From Desulfovibrio oxyclinae DSM 11498 (GTDB taxonomy: Bacteria > Desulfobacterota > Desulfovibrionia > Desulfovibrionales > Desulfovibrionaceae): 64,000 bases of DNA. Of this stretch, positions 36,118 to 44,556 are shown in pieces. The stretch covers positions 164,912-228,911 of the forward strand of contig NZ_AQXE01000003.1 in NCBI RefSeq assembly GCF_000375485.1, written 5' to 3'. The position numbers were made by a program, and so were the translations under genes. The notes below the pieces were generated by a model. It did not search any database and was not told the DNA's origin. It saw nothing but the letters and a program-made list of their open reading frames with translations. Position 1 is the first letter of the stretch, and each line of letters begins with the position of its first letter.

Positions 36118-38181
36118 ATGCCGGTTCAGATTCTCAAACGCGACGGATGCCTCGAAACCTGGTCGACCAAACGGGTCGGCGATGCCATCTTCAAAGCCCT
36201 CAAGGGCAGCGGCATCAAGGACCCCCTGCTTTCCACCCGGCTGGCCAAAAAGGTCGAGCAGAAGCTCAGGAACGTGGATGTTCCCGAACAGGAAATGGTT
36301 CAGGACATGGTCCAGCAGGTTCTCATGGAGGCCCGCCTGTACAAGGTGGCGGAGCGCTACATCATCTACCGTGAGAAACGCCGCGAGATGCGCGCCCAGA
36401 ACGAATCCTTCCTGAACATATCCGGAGTCACCGAAAGCTATCTCGATAATATCGACTGGCGGGTGAACGAAAACTCCAACATGGTCCACTCCTTTCAGGG
36501 CCTGATCCTGCATATGGCCGGATCGGTCCAGGCAAGGTACATGCTGGACAAATATCCCGAAGAAGTCCGCATGGCGCACACCCACGGATACTTCCACATA
36601 CATGACCTGTCCTTCGGACTGGCGGGCTACTGCTCGGGCTGGAGCCTGCGCGACCTGCTGCTGGAGGGCTTCAACCTGCGCGACCGCTGCTCGTCCACTC
36701 CGGCCAAGCACTTCGACGCCGCCTGCGGGCAGATCGTCAACTTCCTCGGCACGCTCCAGAACGAGTGGGCCGGAGCACAGGCCTTCAACAACGTGGACAC
36801 CTACCTCGCGCCCTTCGTGCGGTATGACGAGCTGGACTTCGCCACGGTGAAGCAGCAGATCCAGAAGCTGCTGCACAACCTGAACGCCACCTCGCGCTGG
36901 GGCGGGCAGAGCCCGTTCACCAACTTCACCTTCGACTTCGTGCCGCCGTCCCACATCGCCAACGAACCGGTCATCATCGGCGGCGAATTCCAGGACTCCA
37001 CCTACGGCGAATACGCCGAGGAAATGGCCATGATCAACCGGGCCTTCCTCGAAGTCATGCTCGAAGGCGACGCCGACGGTCGCATCTTCTCCTTCCCCAT
37101 CCCCACGTACAACGTGACTGAAGACTTCCCCTGGGAGTCCGAGGAAGGCAAGCTGTTGCTGAAGATGACCGCCAAATACGGCGCACCCTACTTCCAGAAC
37201 TTCATCAACTCGGACCTCAACCCCGAGGACGTGCGCTCCATGTGCTGCAGACTGCAGATGGACCTGCGCGAGATCCGCAAGAAGACCGGCGGTCTGTTCG
37301 GCGCAGGCGACCTTACCGGCTCCATCGGCGTGGTGACTCTGAACCTGCCGAAGCTGGCCTACCTCGCCCAGAACGAGGACGATTTCATCGACCTCATCAC
37401 CGAATACGCGGAGATGGCCCGCGACTCGCTGGAGTACAAGCGCAAAGTCGTGGAACACAACCTCGAAGCGGGCATGTTCCCGTTCTCGCGCCGCTACCTG
37501 AAGAACGGCTTCAACGGCCACTTCTCCACCATCGGACTCATCGGCGGTCACGAAGCGTGCATGAACCTGCTCAAGAAGGGCGTTGACTCCGATGCGGGCT
37601 GCAAACTCATGGAACGGGTGCTCAATCACCTGCGCCAGCTGGTTCTGGACTTCCAGGAGCAGACCGGCCACCTGTACAACCTTGAAGCGACCCCGGGCGA
37701 AGGCACCTGCTACCGCCTCGCCAAAATCGACAAGGAACTGTACTCCGACATCTACGCTTCGGGCGACGGCGTTCCCTACTACACCAACTCCACCCTGCTC
37801 CCGGTGGGCGTCACCCCGGACGTGTTCTTTGCCCTTGAGCATCAGGACAAGCTCCAGACGCTCTACAACGGCGGCACGGTATTCCATACCTTCCTCGGCG
37901 AGGCCGCTCCGGACGAGGAGAGCGTGCGCCAGTTCCTGATCAAGGCCATGAGCAAGACCAAGATTCCCTACATCTCGGTCACGCCGACCTTCTCGGTCTG
38001 CCGCGATCACGGTTACATCTACGGCGAGCACTTCTCCTGCCCCACCTGCGGCGACGAGACCGAGGTCTACACCCGCGTGGTGGGCTACTACCGCCCGGTG
38101 AGCCGCTGGAACAAGGGCAAGCGCGAGGAGTACAAGGAACGCACCGAATACACCATGAACAGCTTCTGCGACGCCTGCTAG
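36118..38181 (+). CDS. nrdD: Anaerobic (class III) ribonucleoside-triphosphate reductase
   Basis: The ATG at 36118 gives 687 residues. Residues 1-90 form an ATP-cone (ILKRDGCLETW, LMEARLYKVAERYIIYREKR) for allosteric control. The catalytic body includes HTHGYFHIHDLSFG and SRWGGQSPFTNFTFD. The glycyl radical site is G656 in RVVGYYRPV, and CPTC (C641, C644) precedes it while a FCDAC pair (C684, C687) ends the protein; these pairs may bind Zn, and their flanking of the glycine is unlike the E. coli arrangement. It makes dNTPs without oxygen and without B12. No nrdG activase is nearby. Expression is placed under the cobalamin riboswitch. Confidence 0.93.
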   Translation: MPVQILKRDGCLETWSTKRVGDAIFKALKGSGIKDPLLSTRLAKKVEQKLRNVDVPEQEMVQDMVQQVLMEARLYKVAERYIIYREKRREMRAQNESFLNISGVTESYLDNIDWRVNENSNMVHSFQGLILHMAGSVQARYMLDKYPEEVRMAHTHGYFHIHDLSFGLAGYCSGWSLRDLLLEGFNLRDRCSSTPAKHFDAACGQIVNFLGTLQNEWAGAQAFNNVDTYLAPFVRYDELDFATVKQQIQKLLHNLNATSRWGGQSPFTNFTFDFVPPSHIANEPVIIGGEFQDSTYGEYAEEMAMINRAFLEVMLEGDADGRIFSFPIPTYNVTEDFPWESEEGKLLLKMTAKYGAPYFQNFINSDLNPEDVRSMCCRLQMDLREIRKKTGGLFGAGDLTGSIGVVTLNLPKLAYLAQNEDDFIDLITEYAEMARDSLEYKRKVVEHNLEAGMFPFSRRYLKNGFNGHFSTIGLIGGHEACMNLLKKGVDSDAGCKLMERVLNHLRQLVLDFQEQTGHLYNLEATPGEGTCYRLAKIDKELYSDIYASGDGVPYYTNSTLLPVGVTPDVFFALEHQDKLQTLYNGGTVFHTFLGEAAPDEESVRQFLIKAMSKTKIPYISVTPTFSVCRDHGYIYGEHFSCPTCGDETEVYTRVVGYYRPVSRWNKGKREEYKERTEYTMNSFCDAC

Positions 38182-38196
38182 CAGCACTGAATCGAC

Positions 38197-38430
38197 ATGA
38201 TTCTCGACGCAAACCAGCTAGCCGCCATCCAACAGCGCAACGACGAGGAACTGCGCAGGGGAAACCGGGCCACCCATGGGTATCCGGCACACACCATCCA
38301 GAACCTGCTGCACACCGTCGAAGCGCTCAAGAAGGAAAAGCGCAAATGGAAAAAGCTGGCGCAGCAGCGAGGCAAGGCGCTCACGGAGATCGGCAAACTC
38401 GCCGGTAACGGTGACAACGACTCCGACTAG
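38197..38430 (+). CDS. Small hypothetical protein downstream of nrdD
   Basis: A 77-residue ORF starting at an ATG 15 bp after the nrdD stop and ending 22 bp before a strong terminator, so it is in the nrdD transcript. It starts MILDANQLAAIQQRND, is rich in Gln, Lys and Arg, and its middle (HTVEALKKEKRKWKKLAQQ) is probably a basic helix; the end is acidic. It is not an NrdG activase: it has no radical-SAM CxxxCxxC motif. I do not recognise the family. Confidence 0.6.
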   Translation: MILDANQLAAIQQRNDEELRRGNRATHGYPAHTIQNLLHTVEALKKEKRKWKKLAQQRGKALTEIGKLAGNGDNDSD

Positions 38431-38452
38431 CTCCAGCCTCCCGCACGATGGC

Positions 38453-38487
38453 AAGGCCCGCTTCCCGAAAGGGAAGCGGGCCTTTTC
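38453..38487 (+). terminator. Rho-independent terminator of the nrdD unit
   Basis: A perfect 14-bp stem (38453-38466 with 38471-38484), GAAA tetraloop and a TTTTC tail. Confidence 0.88.
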
Positions 38488-38675
38488 ACGGCTTGATGGG
38501 TGTGTTGCCAGTCGCTTTGGTCAGCCCTACCGTCGAACCTTCAGACACGACTGCCGGTTTTTCTTACAGCACCTTAGCAGATCGACACAAAAACCACCAA
38601 CTTTCCAAGGCCTTACGCTTGGCGTTGAACTTGCTTGTATCTTCTATTCCGCACATGAAAAACGGAAGGTCAGCA

Positions 38676-39395
38676 ATGTTTCGATCCCGCTTTGCGAGTC
38701 GCGAAAAGATTCTGGGCAGTTCGCTGCATTTGTTCATGATCGCCCTGTACCCGCTGGGGTGGGTTCTCATCACCGCCATCTTCGGCGGAAGGGTCATGGG
38801 CATGGACACGCTTGCGCTGCTGGCTTACTCTTCGGGATATCTGGCGGCGGCGCTGGTGGCCCTGCACATGTGCCGCAAGGAATACGAGAAAGTCCGGCTC
38901 TTCGACCCGAACTCGAAAGTCTTCAACGAACGTTTTCTGCTGTTTTCCCTGCGGCTGGAGTACAACCGCAGCAAGCGTCACAGCTTTCCCATGGCCCTTG
39001 TCATATTCTCGTTCAACGGCATGACCAGCGTTTCGCAACGCGTGGGGATAGACCCCGAGGACCTCAACAGCAAACTGGTCAATCCCGTCCTGCAGAGCAT
39101 TCGCACCAGCGACATTCTTTCCAAGCTCGACAACGAACGCTACGCCCTGCTGCTGCCCAACAGCGACATCGACGGCGCGCAGGTGGTGGCGAACCGGATT
39201 TCTGCCGAGTTGAACCGCGAATTGCAGAAGCTGCGCCTCGGTGCGCGTGTGGACCCTGTCTACGGAATATGCGGTTTGGACTGCAACGGCATCAAGGCCC
39301 CGGAAGACATCATGGCCGGAGCGGTACAGGCCCATCTTGAGGCATCGGATTCAGTACGGAACAAGGTCGGCATCTGCGGAGCGCATTGCAACTGA
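38676..39395 (+). CDS. Membrane protein with degenerate GGDEF-like domain
   Basis: The ATG at 38676 with GGAAGG upstream gives 239 residues. Two hydrophobic segments (about residues 15-40 and 45-68) are followed by a cytoplasmic domain that resembles GGDEF proteins: an FNERFLLFSLRLEYNRSKRH start and an SDILSKLDNERYALLLPNSD segment in the position of the GGDEF loop, but the catalytic GGDEF residues are replaced by LDNER. It is therefore unlikely to make c-di-GMP. The C-terminus has several Cys (GICGLDCNG, GICGAHCN). It converges on the EPS locus with adjoining stop codons (no gap). Confidence 0.6.
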   Translation: MFRSRFASREKILGSSLHLFMIALYPLGWVLITAIFGGRVMGMDTLALLAYSSGYLAAALVALHMCRKEYEKVRLFDPNSKVFNERFLLFSLRLEYNRSKRHSFPMALVIFSFNGMTSVSQRVGIDPEDLNSKLVNPVLQSIRTSDILSKLDNERYALLLPNSDIDGAQVVANRISAELNRELQKLRLGARVDPVYGICGLDCNGIKAPEDIMAGAVQAHLEASDSVRNKVGICGAHCN

Positions 39396-40499
39396 TCATT
39401 CCTCATGGAAGGCGTCGAGGTAGGCTTCGACCATGGCCTCCACGGAATGACCGCGCATGATGCGCGCCCGTGCGGCCACGGCCCTTTTCTTCCGGTCCAT
39501 CTCATTCCGCAGAAGCGCCTCAAGCGCACCGGCAAGCATTGACGGCGAACGCCCTTCCAGCATGGTTCCGACTTCGTCATCCACCACGTCGCCGATGGAG
39601 CCGACATTGACGGACACAACCGGCAGTTCCGTGCTCATGGCCTCCATGACCGAAAGCGGAAGCCCTTCGTCGCGGGAGGTGATGGCGTAGACATCCAGTG
39701 CGTTCAGCCAGCGGTGAACGTCCTGCACCATGCCGGGAAAACGACAGCGGCCCAGCACGCCGAGTTCCTCTGCGCGCGACTGCAAGGCCTCCCGCCGGGA
39801 GCCGTCGCCAAGAAGAACGAGGTTCAGTGGATGCCCCTCTTCCTTGCCATTTCCCACAAGCTCGGCGAAGCCCTCAATGAGCAGATTCAGATCCTTGACC
39901 GGCTCCATTCTGGCACAGGTGCCGATGACGCGAGCCTCGGGAGCAATGCCGAGCAATTCCCGAACATCCTCACGATTTCGCTGGTTCGGTCTGAAACGAA
40001 TCGTATCAACGCCGTTGGGAACGCTGATGCAGCGATCGGCGGCTTTCGGCATCCGCCGTGCGAACCAGTCGCGAATTTCGTCCGAGACAAAGATAAAACT
40101 ATGCACAGCAGGTGCTATCTGCTCGAACCGACGTATCACGTCCGGTCGATCTTCATAGGAATGATAGTCATGCTCCACGTGAATCAGCTTTTTGCGCAGG
40201 GCGAATGCTCCGGGAACGGCATGGACGAGCTGACGAAAATGATGCGTGACCACGACGTCCGCGCCGTAGTGCATGAGCCGCCCAAGCCGGAACATGGCTC
40301 CGGGCCGAATCCCGCTGGAAGCGTCGAAGTGCATGGCGGGAATGCCCTTGCCGTCCAGCCGCTGCCGCAAGGCACCGTCGCTGCCGAGAGCGCAGATTCT
40401 GGAAGCGTAGCCGCGCGCGGAAAAGCGTTCTGCAAGGGTTGCCGCAAGAGATTCGGAGCCGCCGACGTTGAGCGAATCCAATACCTGAAGAATTCTCAT
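39396..40499 (-). CDS. Glycosyltransferase family 4
   Basis: The ATG at 40499 overlaps the upstream stop (ATGA) and gives 367 residues. It has a GT-B fold: LQVLDSLNVGGSESLAATLA at the N-terminus for acceptor binding, RMEPVKDLNLLIEGF in the linker to the nucleotide-sugar domain, and the EGLPLSVMEAMSTELPVV (Ex7E) motif of retaining GT4 enzymes. It is the last gene of the epsI-prsKR unit and adds a sugar during exopolysaccharide synthesis. Confidence 0.88.
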   Translation of the reverse strand: MRILQVLDSLNVGGSESLAATLAERFSARGYASRICALGSDGALRQRLDGKGIPAMHFDASSGIRPGAMFRLGRLMHYGADVVVTHHFRQLVHAVPGAFALRKKLIHVEHDYHSYEDRPDVIRRFEQIAPAVHSFIFVSDEIRDWFARRMPKAADRCISVPNGVDTIRFRPNQRNREDVRELLGIAPEARVIGTCARMEPVKDLNLLIEGFAELVGNGKEEGHPLNLVLLGDGSRREALQSRAEELGVLGRCRFPGMVQDVHRWLNALDVYAITSRDEGLPLSVMEAMSTELPVVSVNVGSIGDVVDDEVGTMLEGRSPSMLAGALEALLRNEMDRKKRAVAARARIMRGHSVEAMVEAYLDAFHEE

Positions 40500-41650
40500 C
40501 GCGCCTTCTCCGCTCCCGGCGGCGCCTGCTGATTGGACGAGGCGGCGGTCCAGACATCGTCCCTGCCGCTCAGGAATCTGTGCCACGCCAGCACCACGGC
40601 GGCATTGAGCAACAGCAGCGCGGAGAGAATCCTTCCCGGAAGCGAGCCGCTGGAAGTCGCATACGCGATACAGGCCATGAGCCAGCAGGCGAGCTGAATC
40701 ATGCCAAAGAGGGTGAACACTCCTCCGGCGAGCAGGCAGAAGATCAGACTGCCCGCAAAGAACAGGGGCAGGAAAAGCCTGAGCATCTTGTGCGAGACGA
40801 ACCGGAACCACAGCCGGTTGCGAAGTGGCGAAAACAGTTCCGGCGCAAGCCGCATCAGCTGAAGGTTGCCATACAGAGTGCGGACCTTGCGGGCAAGCTC
40901 TCCCCTGTCGTGCACCGGTTTACGATCCACGGCAACGGCGTCCGGATCGTAGAGGACTCTGTATCCGTCCATCACCGCGCGCATGGGGACGAGCAGGTCG
41001 TCGAGAATCGTTCCCTCCGGCACGGTTCGGAAACATTCGCGCCGGAGCGCATAGATTGCCCCGGTCGCGCCCATGGCCGAGTCGGTGGCGGCTTCTGCGG
41101 TGCGCAGACGAACCTCGTAATCCCAGTAGGCTCCCACACCGGCGGCAGCCCCGTCGCCCTCATCAGGAGCGATGACCAGCCTTCCCGAGACCCCACCGAC
41201 ACGAGAGTCGGCAAAATGCGAGACCAGACGTCGCGCCACGTCCGGCGCAAAGGACTGACGCGCGTCGCCGAACAGCAGCAGATCGTGCTTTGCGACCGCC
41301 ACACCGGCATTGAGCGCTACCGCCTTGCCCGAGGGCACGGGCAGCCGCACCAGCTCGACCCCGTCACCGGCACGTGAACGCACGATTTCGTCGGTCGCAT
41401 CCACGGACCCGTCGGAAACCACGATGGTCTGCACAAGCTCACGGGGATAATCCATGGATACAAGGTTATCCAGTCGTTTGCTTATCTGCCTTTCCTCGTC
41501 GCGGACGCAGATAATCACGGAAAGCGGGCGAGGCTCGTCATCTGTTTCCACGCCTGCAGGCCGAAGCTTCCCCAGGGCGAGCTGAAGAAGCGGATAGCCG
41601 ACAACGGCATAAGCCAGCATCGCCAGAAAAAATATGGCCAGAACTTCCAT
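40496..41650 (-). CDS. Membrane glycosyltransferase family 2
   Basis: A 384-residue protein with an N-terminal membrane segment, a GT-A domain (LSVIICVRDEERQI, IVVSDGSVDATDEIV, the GDARQ acidic motif replacing DxD) and three C-terminal helices. This organisation is that of processive or inner-membrane GT2 enzymes such as NodC- and IcaA-like proteins. The DxD motif is altered, reading L-F-G-D-A-R. It is encoded in the same transcript as the GT4 protein and the GlmS-like enzyme. Confidence 0.85.
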   Translation of the reverse strand: MEVLAIFFLAMLAYAVVGYPLLQLALGKLRPAGVETDDEPRPLSVIICVRDEERQISKRLDNLVSMDYPRELVQTIVVSDGSVDATDEIVRSRAGDGVELVRLPVPSGKAVALNAGVAVAKHDLLLFGDARQSFAPDVARRLVSHFADSRVGGVSGRLVIAPDEGDGAAAGVGAYWDYEVRLRTAEAATDSAMGATGAIYALRRECFRTVPEGTILDDLLVPMRAVMDGYRVLYDPDAVAVDRKPVHDRGELARKVRTLYGNLQLMRLAPELFSPLRNRLWFRFVSHKMLRLFLPLFFAGSLIFCLLAGGVFTLFGMIQLACWLMACIAYATSSGSLPGRILSALLLLNAAVVLAWHRFLSGRDDVWTAASSNQQAPPGAEKAR

Positions 41651-41688
41651 GTATCACCGCCTCCTTTGCATGGTTCGTCGTAACCGCA

Positions 41689-44535
41689 TCAGTTGCATCC
41701 GGCAGGCGCGGTCGGAAGCACCTGCGGGCGGCTGATGCCCACCGTGACCGTCTTTGCCTGATGCCTGATGGTGTCGATGGGACGGGTCATCTCCTCAATG
41801 GCCTTGTTGAGAACCACAAGCGCGTCATCAAGTCTGGCCTCGGCGACGCAGACTCCGGCAGGCTGAGTCATGAGCCAGAGCATGTAGTTTGCGAGTGCGG
41901 CTCCCACATGGGCAGGAAGGGCCGAATCCGTTGCCTTTGAGGCGATGCGCTCGTTGCAGGCGTTGAGCTGGGTCAACAGCGCGGTGCGGTCCCAGCGCCC
42001 GGCGTCGGCGATCATGCCGCCCACCATGGCTCTGGCCGCGCGGAACGGTGCCGCCTGCTCGTCGATAGCCTTGGCTGCGGCGATGCCCCACCAGTGTCCG
42101 GCCACGGTTTCAAGAAGGAAATCCAGTCCGCCTCCCACGCGCGGGACTTTGATGATGGCCTCGGCCACGCGGTCGAACCGTGTTTCATCCCGGGCGCAGA
42201 ACACCACTGGCCTGCCGTTGTGCGCCTTGAAGATGGCGGTCTCCTTCACCGTATCCATGACCACCATCTCCGGCAAATCGCTGGCCATAACCAGCGTCAG
42301 CGGCTCGGTGGAAAGATCGATGTGCTTCTTGTCCTCGGTCACATCGCAGGGGATCGACTTGTAACAGAGTTCGGAGAGCTTGATCCGCACTTCCTGCGCC
42401 GCGATGCGATTGCCGCCGTTGCCCACGAGCGCCCAGTAGCGGTACACGGGAGCGAATGTCCGCGCGACATCCTCGATGGCATCCTTGCCTCGGAGCACCT
42501 CGTCGATGGCATCGGGAAGCGCCTCCAGCGCACGAATTTCCTGAAGGATATCAGCCTTGCCCATGGTGCCGAGCAAGTCAGCAAAAAGCAGCGAGAGCAG
42601 CTTGCCAGCCGCCACCTGCGAATAGAAGGCCTTGGTGGAGGCCACCGCCATCTCCACATCCCGACCATTGGACGTATACACGCAGGAATCGGACTTCTTG
42701 ACCAGCGGCGAGTTGCGGCGGTTCACGATGCAGCTCACCCACGCGCCCCTGTCGCGGCACAGATCCACCACCCGGTTGGTGTCCGTGGTGGTCCCGGACT
42801 GGGAAACGGGTATCAGCAACACGTCGTTCATGGGCCTGTCACCCATGAAGCCTATGAGTTCCGAGCCGGTATAGCTTTCCACCGAGATGCCGCTGCCGTC
42901 CAGCGCTCGGCGCATGAGCTCTGCCACGGCCATGGCCGCCACCGCCGCCGTGCCCTGCCCCACACAGATGATGCGCCCAAGGCTCCCGTCACCGGTCATG
43001 TGCCAGACCAATTCAGGACCGTTCACGAACCCGTCCGGCAAAAACTCCACCTGATCCGAGCGCACGACGTACTTTCCATTCAGTGTATTGCGCACGGACT
43101 GCGAAGCCTCGTGGACCTCCTTTTCAATGTAATGTTCGAATTCGCCGCGGAAAATATCGCGGGAGAATATTTCGATTGGCTCTTCCGCCAGCGGGACCTG
43201 CTCGCCATTTCCGAGGGAGCGGGCGTGTGGCACTGCATCCGGCGGGGCGTCGTTCCGCAAGATGACGGAGACTCCGCCCTCGCGATGTACGGCAAGCGGA
43301 TACGAACTGCGGCTTCTTGCGGCCAATCCGTATGCCTCCGAGGCCACCAGCCAGCCGTCACGCACCTTGCCGATGTAAAAACTCTGGCCGCTCCCCTTCT
43401 GGGCCAGAAACTGGCTGTCGAAGTCGCTCATGTTCTGCATGACCACGGCAAGTGAGCCTTCGCAACGCTTGAGCACGCTGCGGAAACGCTGCTCCGCATC
43501 ACCTTTCTCGGGAGCGTCCAGATGGAACAGCACCGGAAGAATCTTTGCGTCCGTGGAGATCACCTTGGGGATGCAGGCCCCGCGCGAGACCACGGTCTCC
43601 TCCACCAACGTGTGATAGTTGTCCACATCACCGTTGAGCACGAACATGGTTTTTTCCAGTCCGGTGGACACACCCCCTTCCACCAGCCCGTCCACCGGAT
43701 GGCAGTTGGGTACCGAGATGATGCCGTTGGACGCCCAGCGGGTGTGGGCAATGATGTTGACGCTTTCAAGCCCGGCGGACATTTTCCAGAAAAGCTCGTC
43801 GTGACGGAGGGCCTTGCGAAGCGCTGCGCCGTTGTCGCCGAGTTGCCCCACAAGCTGAGCCACCTTGTAAAGGAACCGGCACACGGTGCGGCCGTCATCA
43901 AGGTCGCGCAACAGAATCTGTCCGGTATCGGCGTTTCCGATGCCTGCACGGCGTTTTGCCTGTTCACGCTGCATATCACCCAGCGCGTCCATCGGGTCGA
44001 TGCCAGCAGGAAGCGTAAAGGCGATGGCGATGCCCGCCGAGTCGCGACCTCGAACTTCCAGCCGGTCCAAAGCTTCAAGAACAAGTTCCGTGCTCCACGC
44101 CAGATAGTGCCTGTCGCGATATGACGGATTTGCCGCGATGTCCGGCGGCATGATGGCGGCGGTGCGCTCCACATTGCCGAGCACTTCCATGTCCAGCTGC
44201 CAATGGTAATCGCGCAGCTTTTCATGCAGCGCCTCAAGATCGTCGGTGCGCGGTCCCTGTTCAAGAGCGACAGCGGCAGTCCCGGCCAGCAGGGCAAGGC
44301 TGTCGCGCAGGGAGCGGGCATGCTCAAGGACATCCCCATCGGACATGATCCCCATGTGCAACTCAAACGTCATGAGCTGATCGAACGATTCAGCCAACCG
44401 CTCAAGCGGCTGCGCGGCCTCCAGCGGGTCGCGCTCCCGGCATTCTTCAAAATCTTTCGCTATCTCCGCCAGCCAGTCGAGACCGGTCACCTCGGCCCAG
44501 TCGCCGCAACTCAGAAAACTCGCGATACCGCACAT
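41689..44535 (-). CDS. GlmS-like glutamine-fructose-6-phosphate aminotransferase with large insertion
   Basis: 948 residues versus about 610 for GlmS. Cys2 (MCGIASFL) is the glutaminase nucleophile. The next conserved motif R162-GRDSAG, normally near residue 25, comes only after an insertion of roughly 130 residues, mostly helical. HTRWAS (264-269) and NGDVDNY (301-307) complete the glutaminase site. Two SIS domains follow, with SQSGTT (578-583) and MAVASTKAF (629-637), and the C-terminus has DTIRHQAKTVTV like the GlmS tail with its catalytic Lys. It should supply GlcN-6-P or a related amino sugar for the exopolysaccharide; the insertion is of unknown role. Confidence 0.8.
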   Translation of the reverse strand: MCGIASFLSCGDWAEVTGLDWLAEIAKDFEECRERDPLEAAQPLERLAESFDQLMTFELHMGIMSDGDVLEHARSLRDSLALLAGTAAVALEQGPRTDDLEALHEKLRDYHWQLDMEVLGNVERTAAIMPPDIAANPSYRDRHYLAWSTELVLEALDRLEVRGRDSAGIAIAFTLPAGIDPMDALGDMQREQAKRRAGIGNADTGQILLRDLDDGRTVCRFLYKVAQLVGQLGDNGAALRKALRHDELFWKMSAGLESVNIIAHTRWASNGIISVPNCHPVDGLVEGGVSTGLEKTMFVLNGDVDNYHTLVEETVVSRGACIPKVISTDAKILPVLFHLDAPEKGDAEQRFRSVLKRCEGSLAVVMQNMSDFDSQFLAQKGSGQSFYIGKVRDGWLVASEAYGLAARSRSSYPLAVHREGGVSVILRNDAPPDAVPHARSLGNGEQVPLAEEPIEIFSRDIFRGEFEHYIEKEVHEASQSVRNTLNGKYVVRSDQVEFLPDGFVNGPELVWHMTGDGSLGRIICVGQGTAAVAAMAVAELMRRALDGSGISVESYTGSELIGFMGDRPMNDVLLIPVSQSGTTTDTNRVVDLCRDRGAWVSCIVNRRNSPLVKKSDSCVYTSNGRDVEMAVASTKAFYSQVAAGKLLSLLFADLLGTMGKADILQEIRALEALPDAIDEVLRGKDAIEDVARTFAPVYRYWALVGNGGNRIAAQEVRIKLSELCYKSIPCDVTEDKKHIDLSTEPLTLVMASDLPEMVVMDTVKETAIFKAHNGRPVVFCARDETRFDRVAEAIIKVPRVGGGLDFLLETVAGHWWGIAAAKAIDEQAAPFRAARAMVGGMIADAGRWDRTALLTQLNACNERIASKATDSALPAHVGAALANYMLWLMTQPAGVCVAEARLDDALVVLNKAIEEMTRPIDTIRHQAKTVTVGISRPQVLPTAPAGCN

Positions 44536-44556
44536 ATTGCCGCTCCCATGCGTTCA

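Noticed and set aside
36013..38187. Very long open frame antisense to nrdD
   Set aside because: It is a mirror frame of GC-rich coding DNA; the plus strand encodes a complete, motif-rich NrdD.
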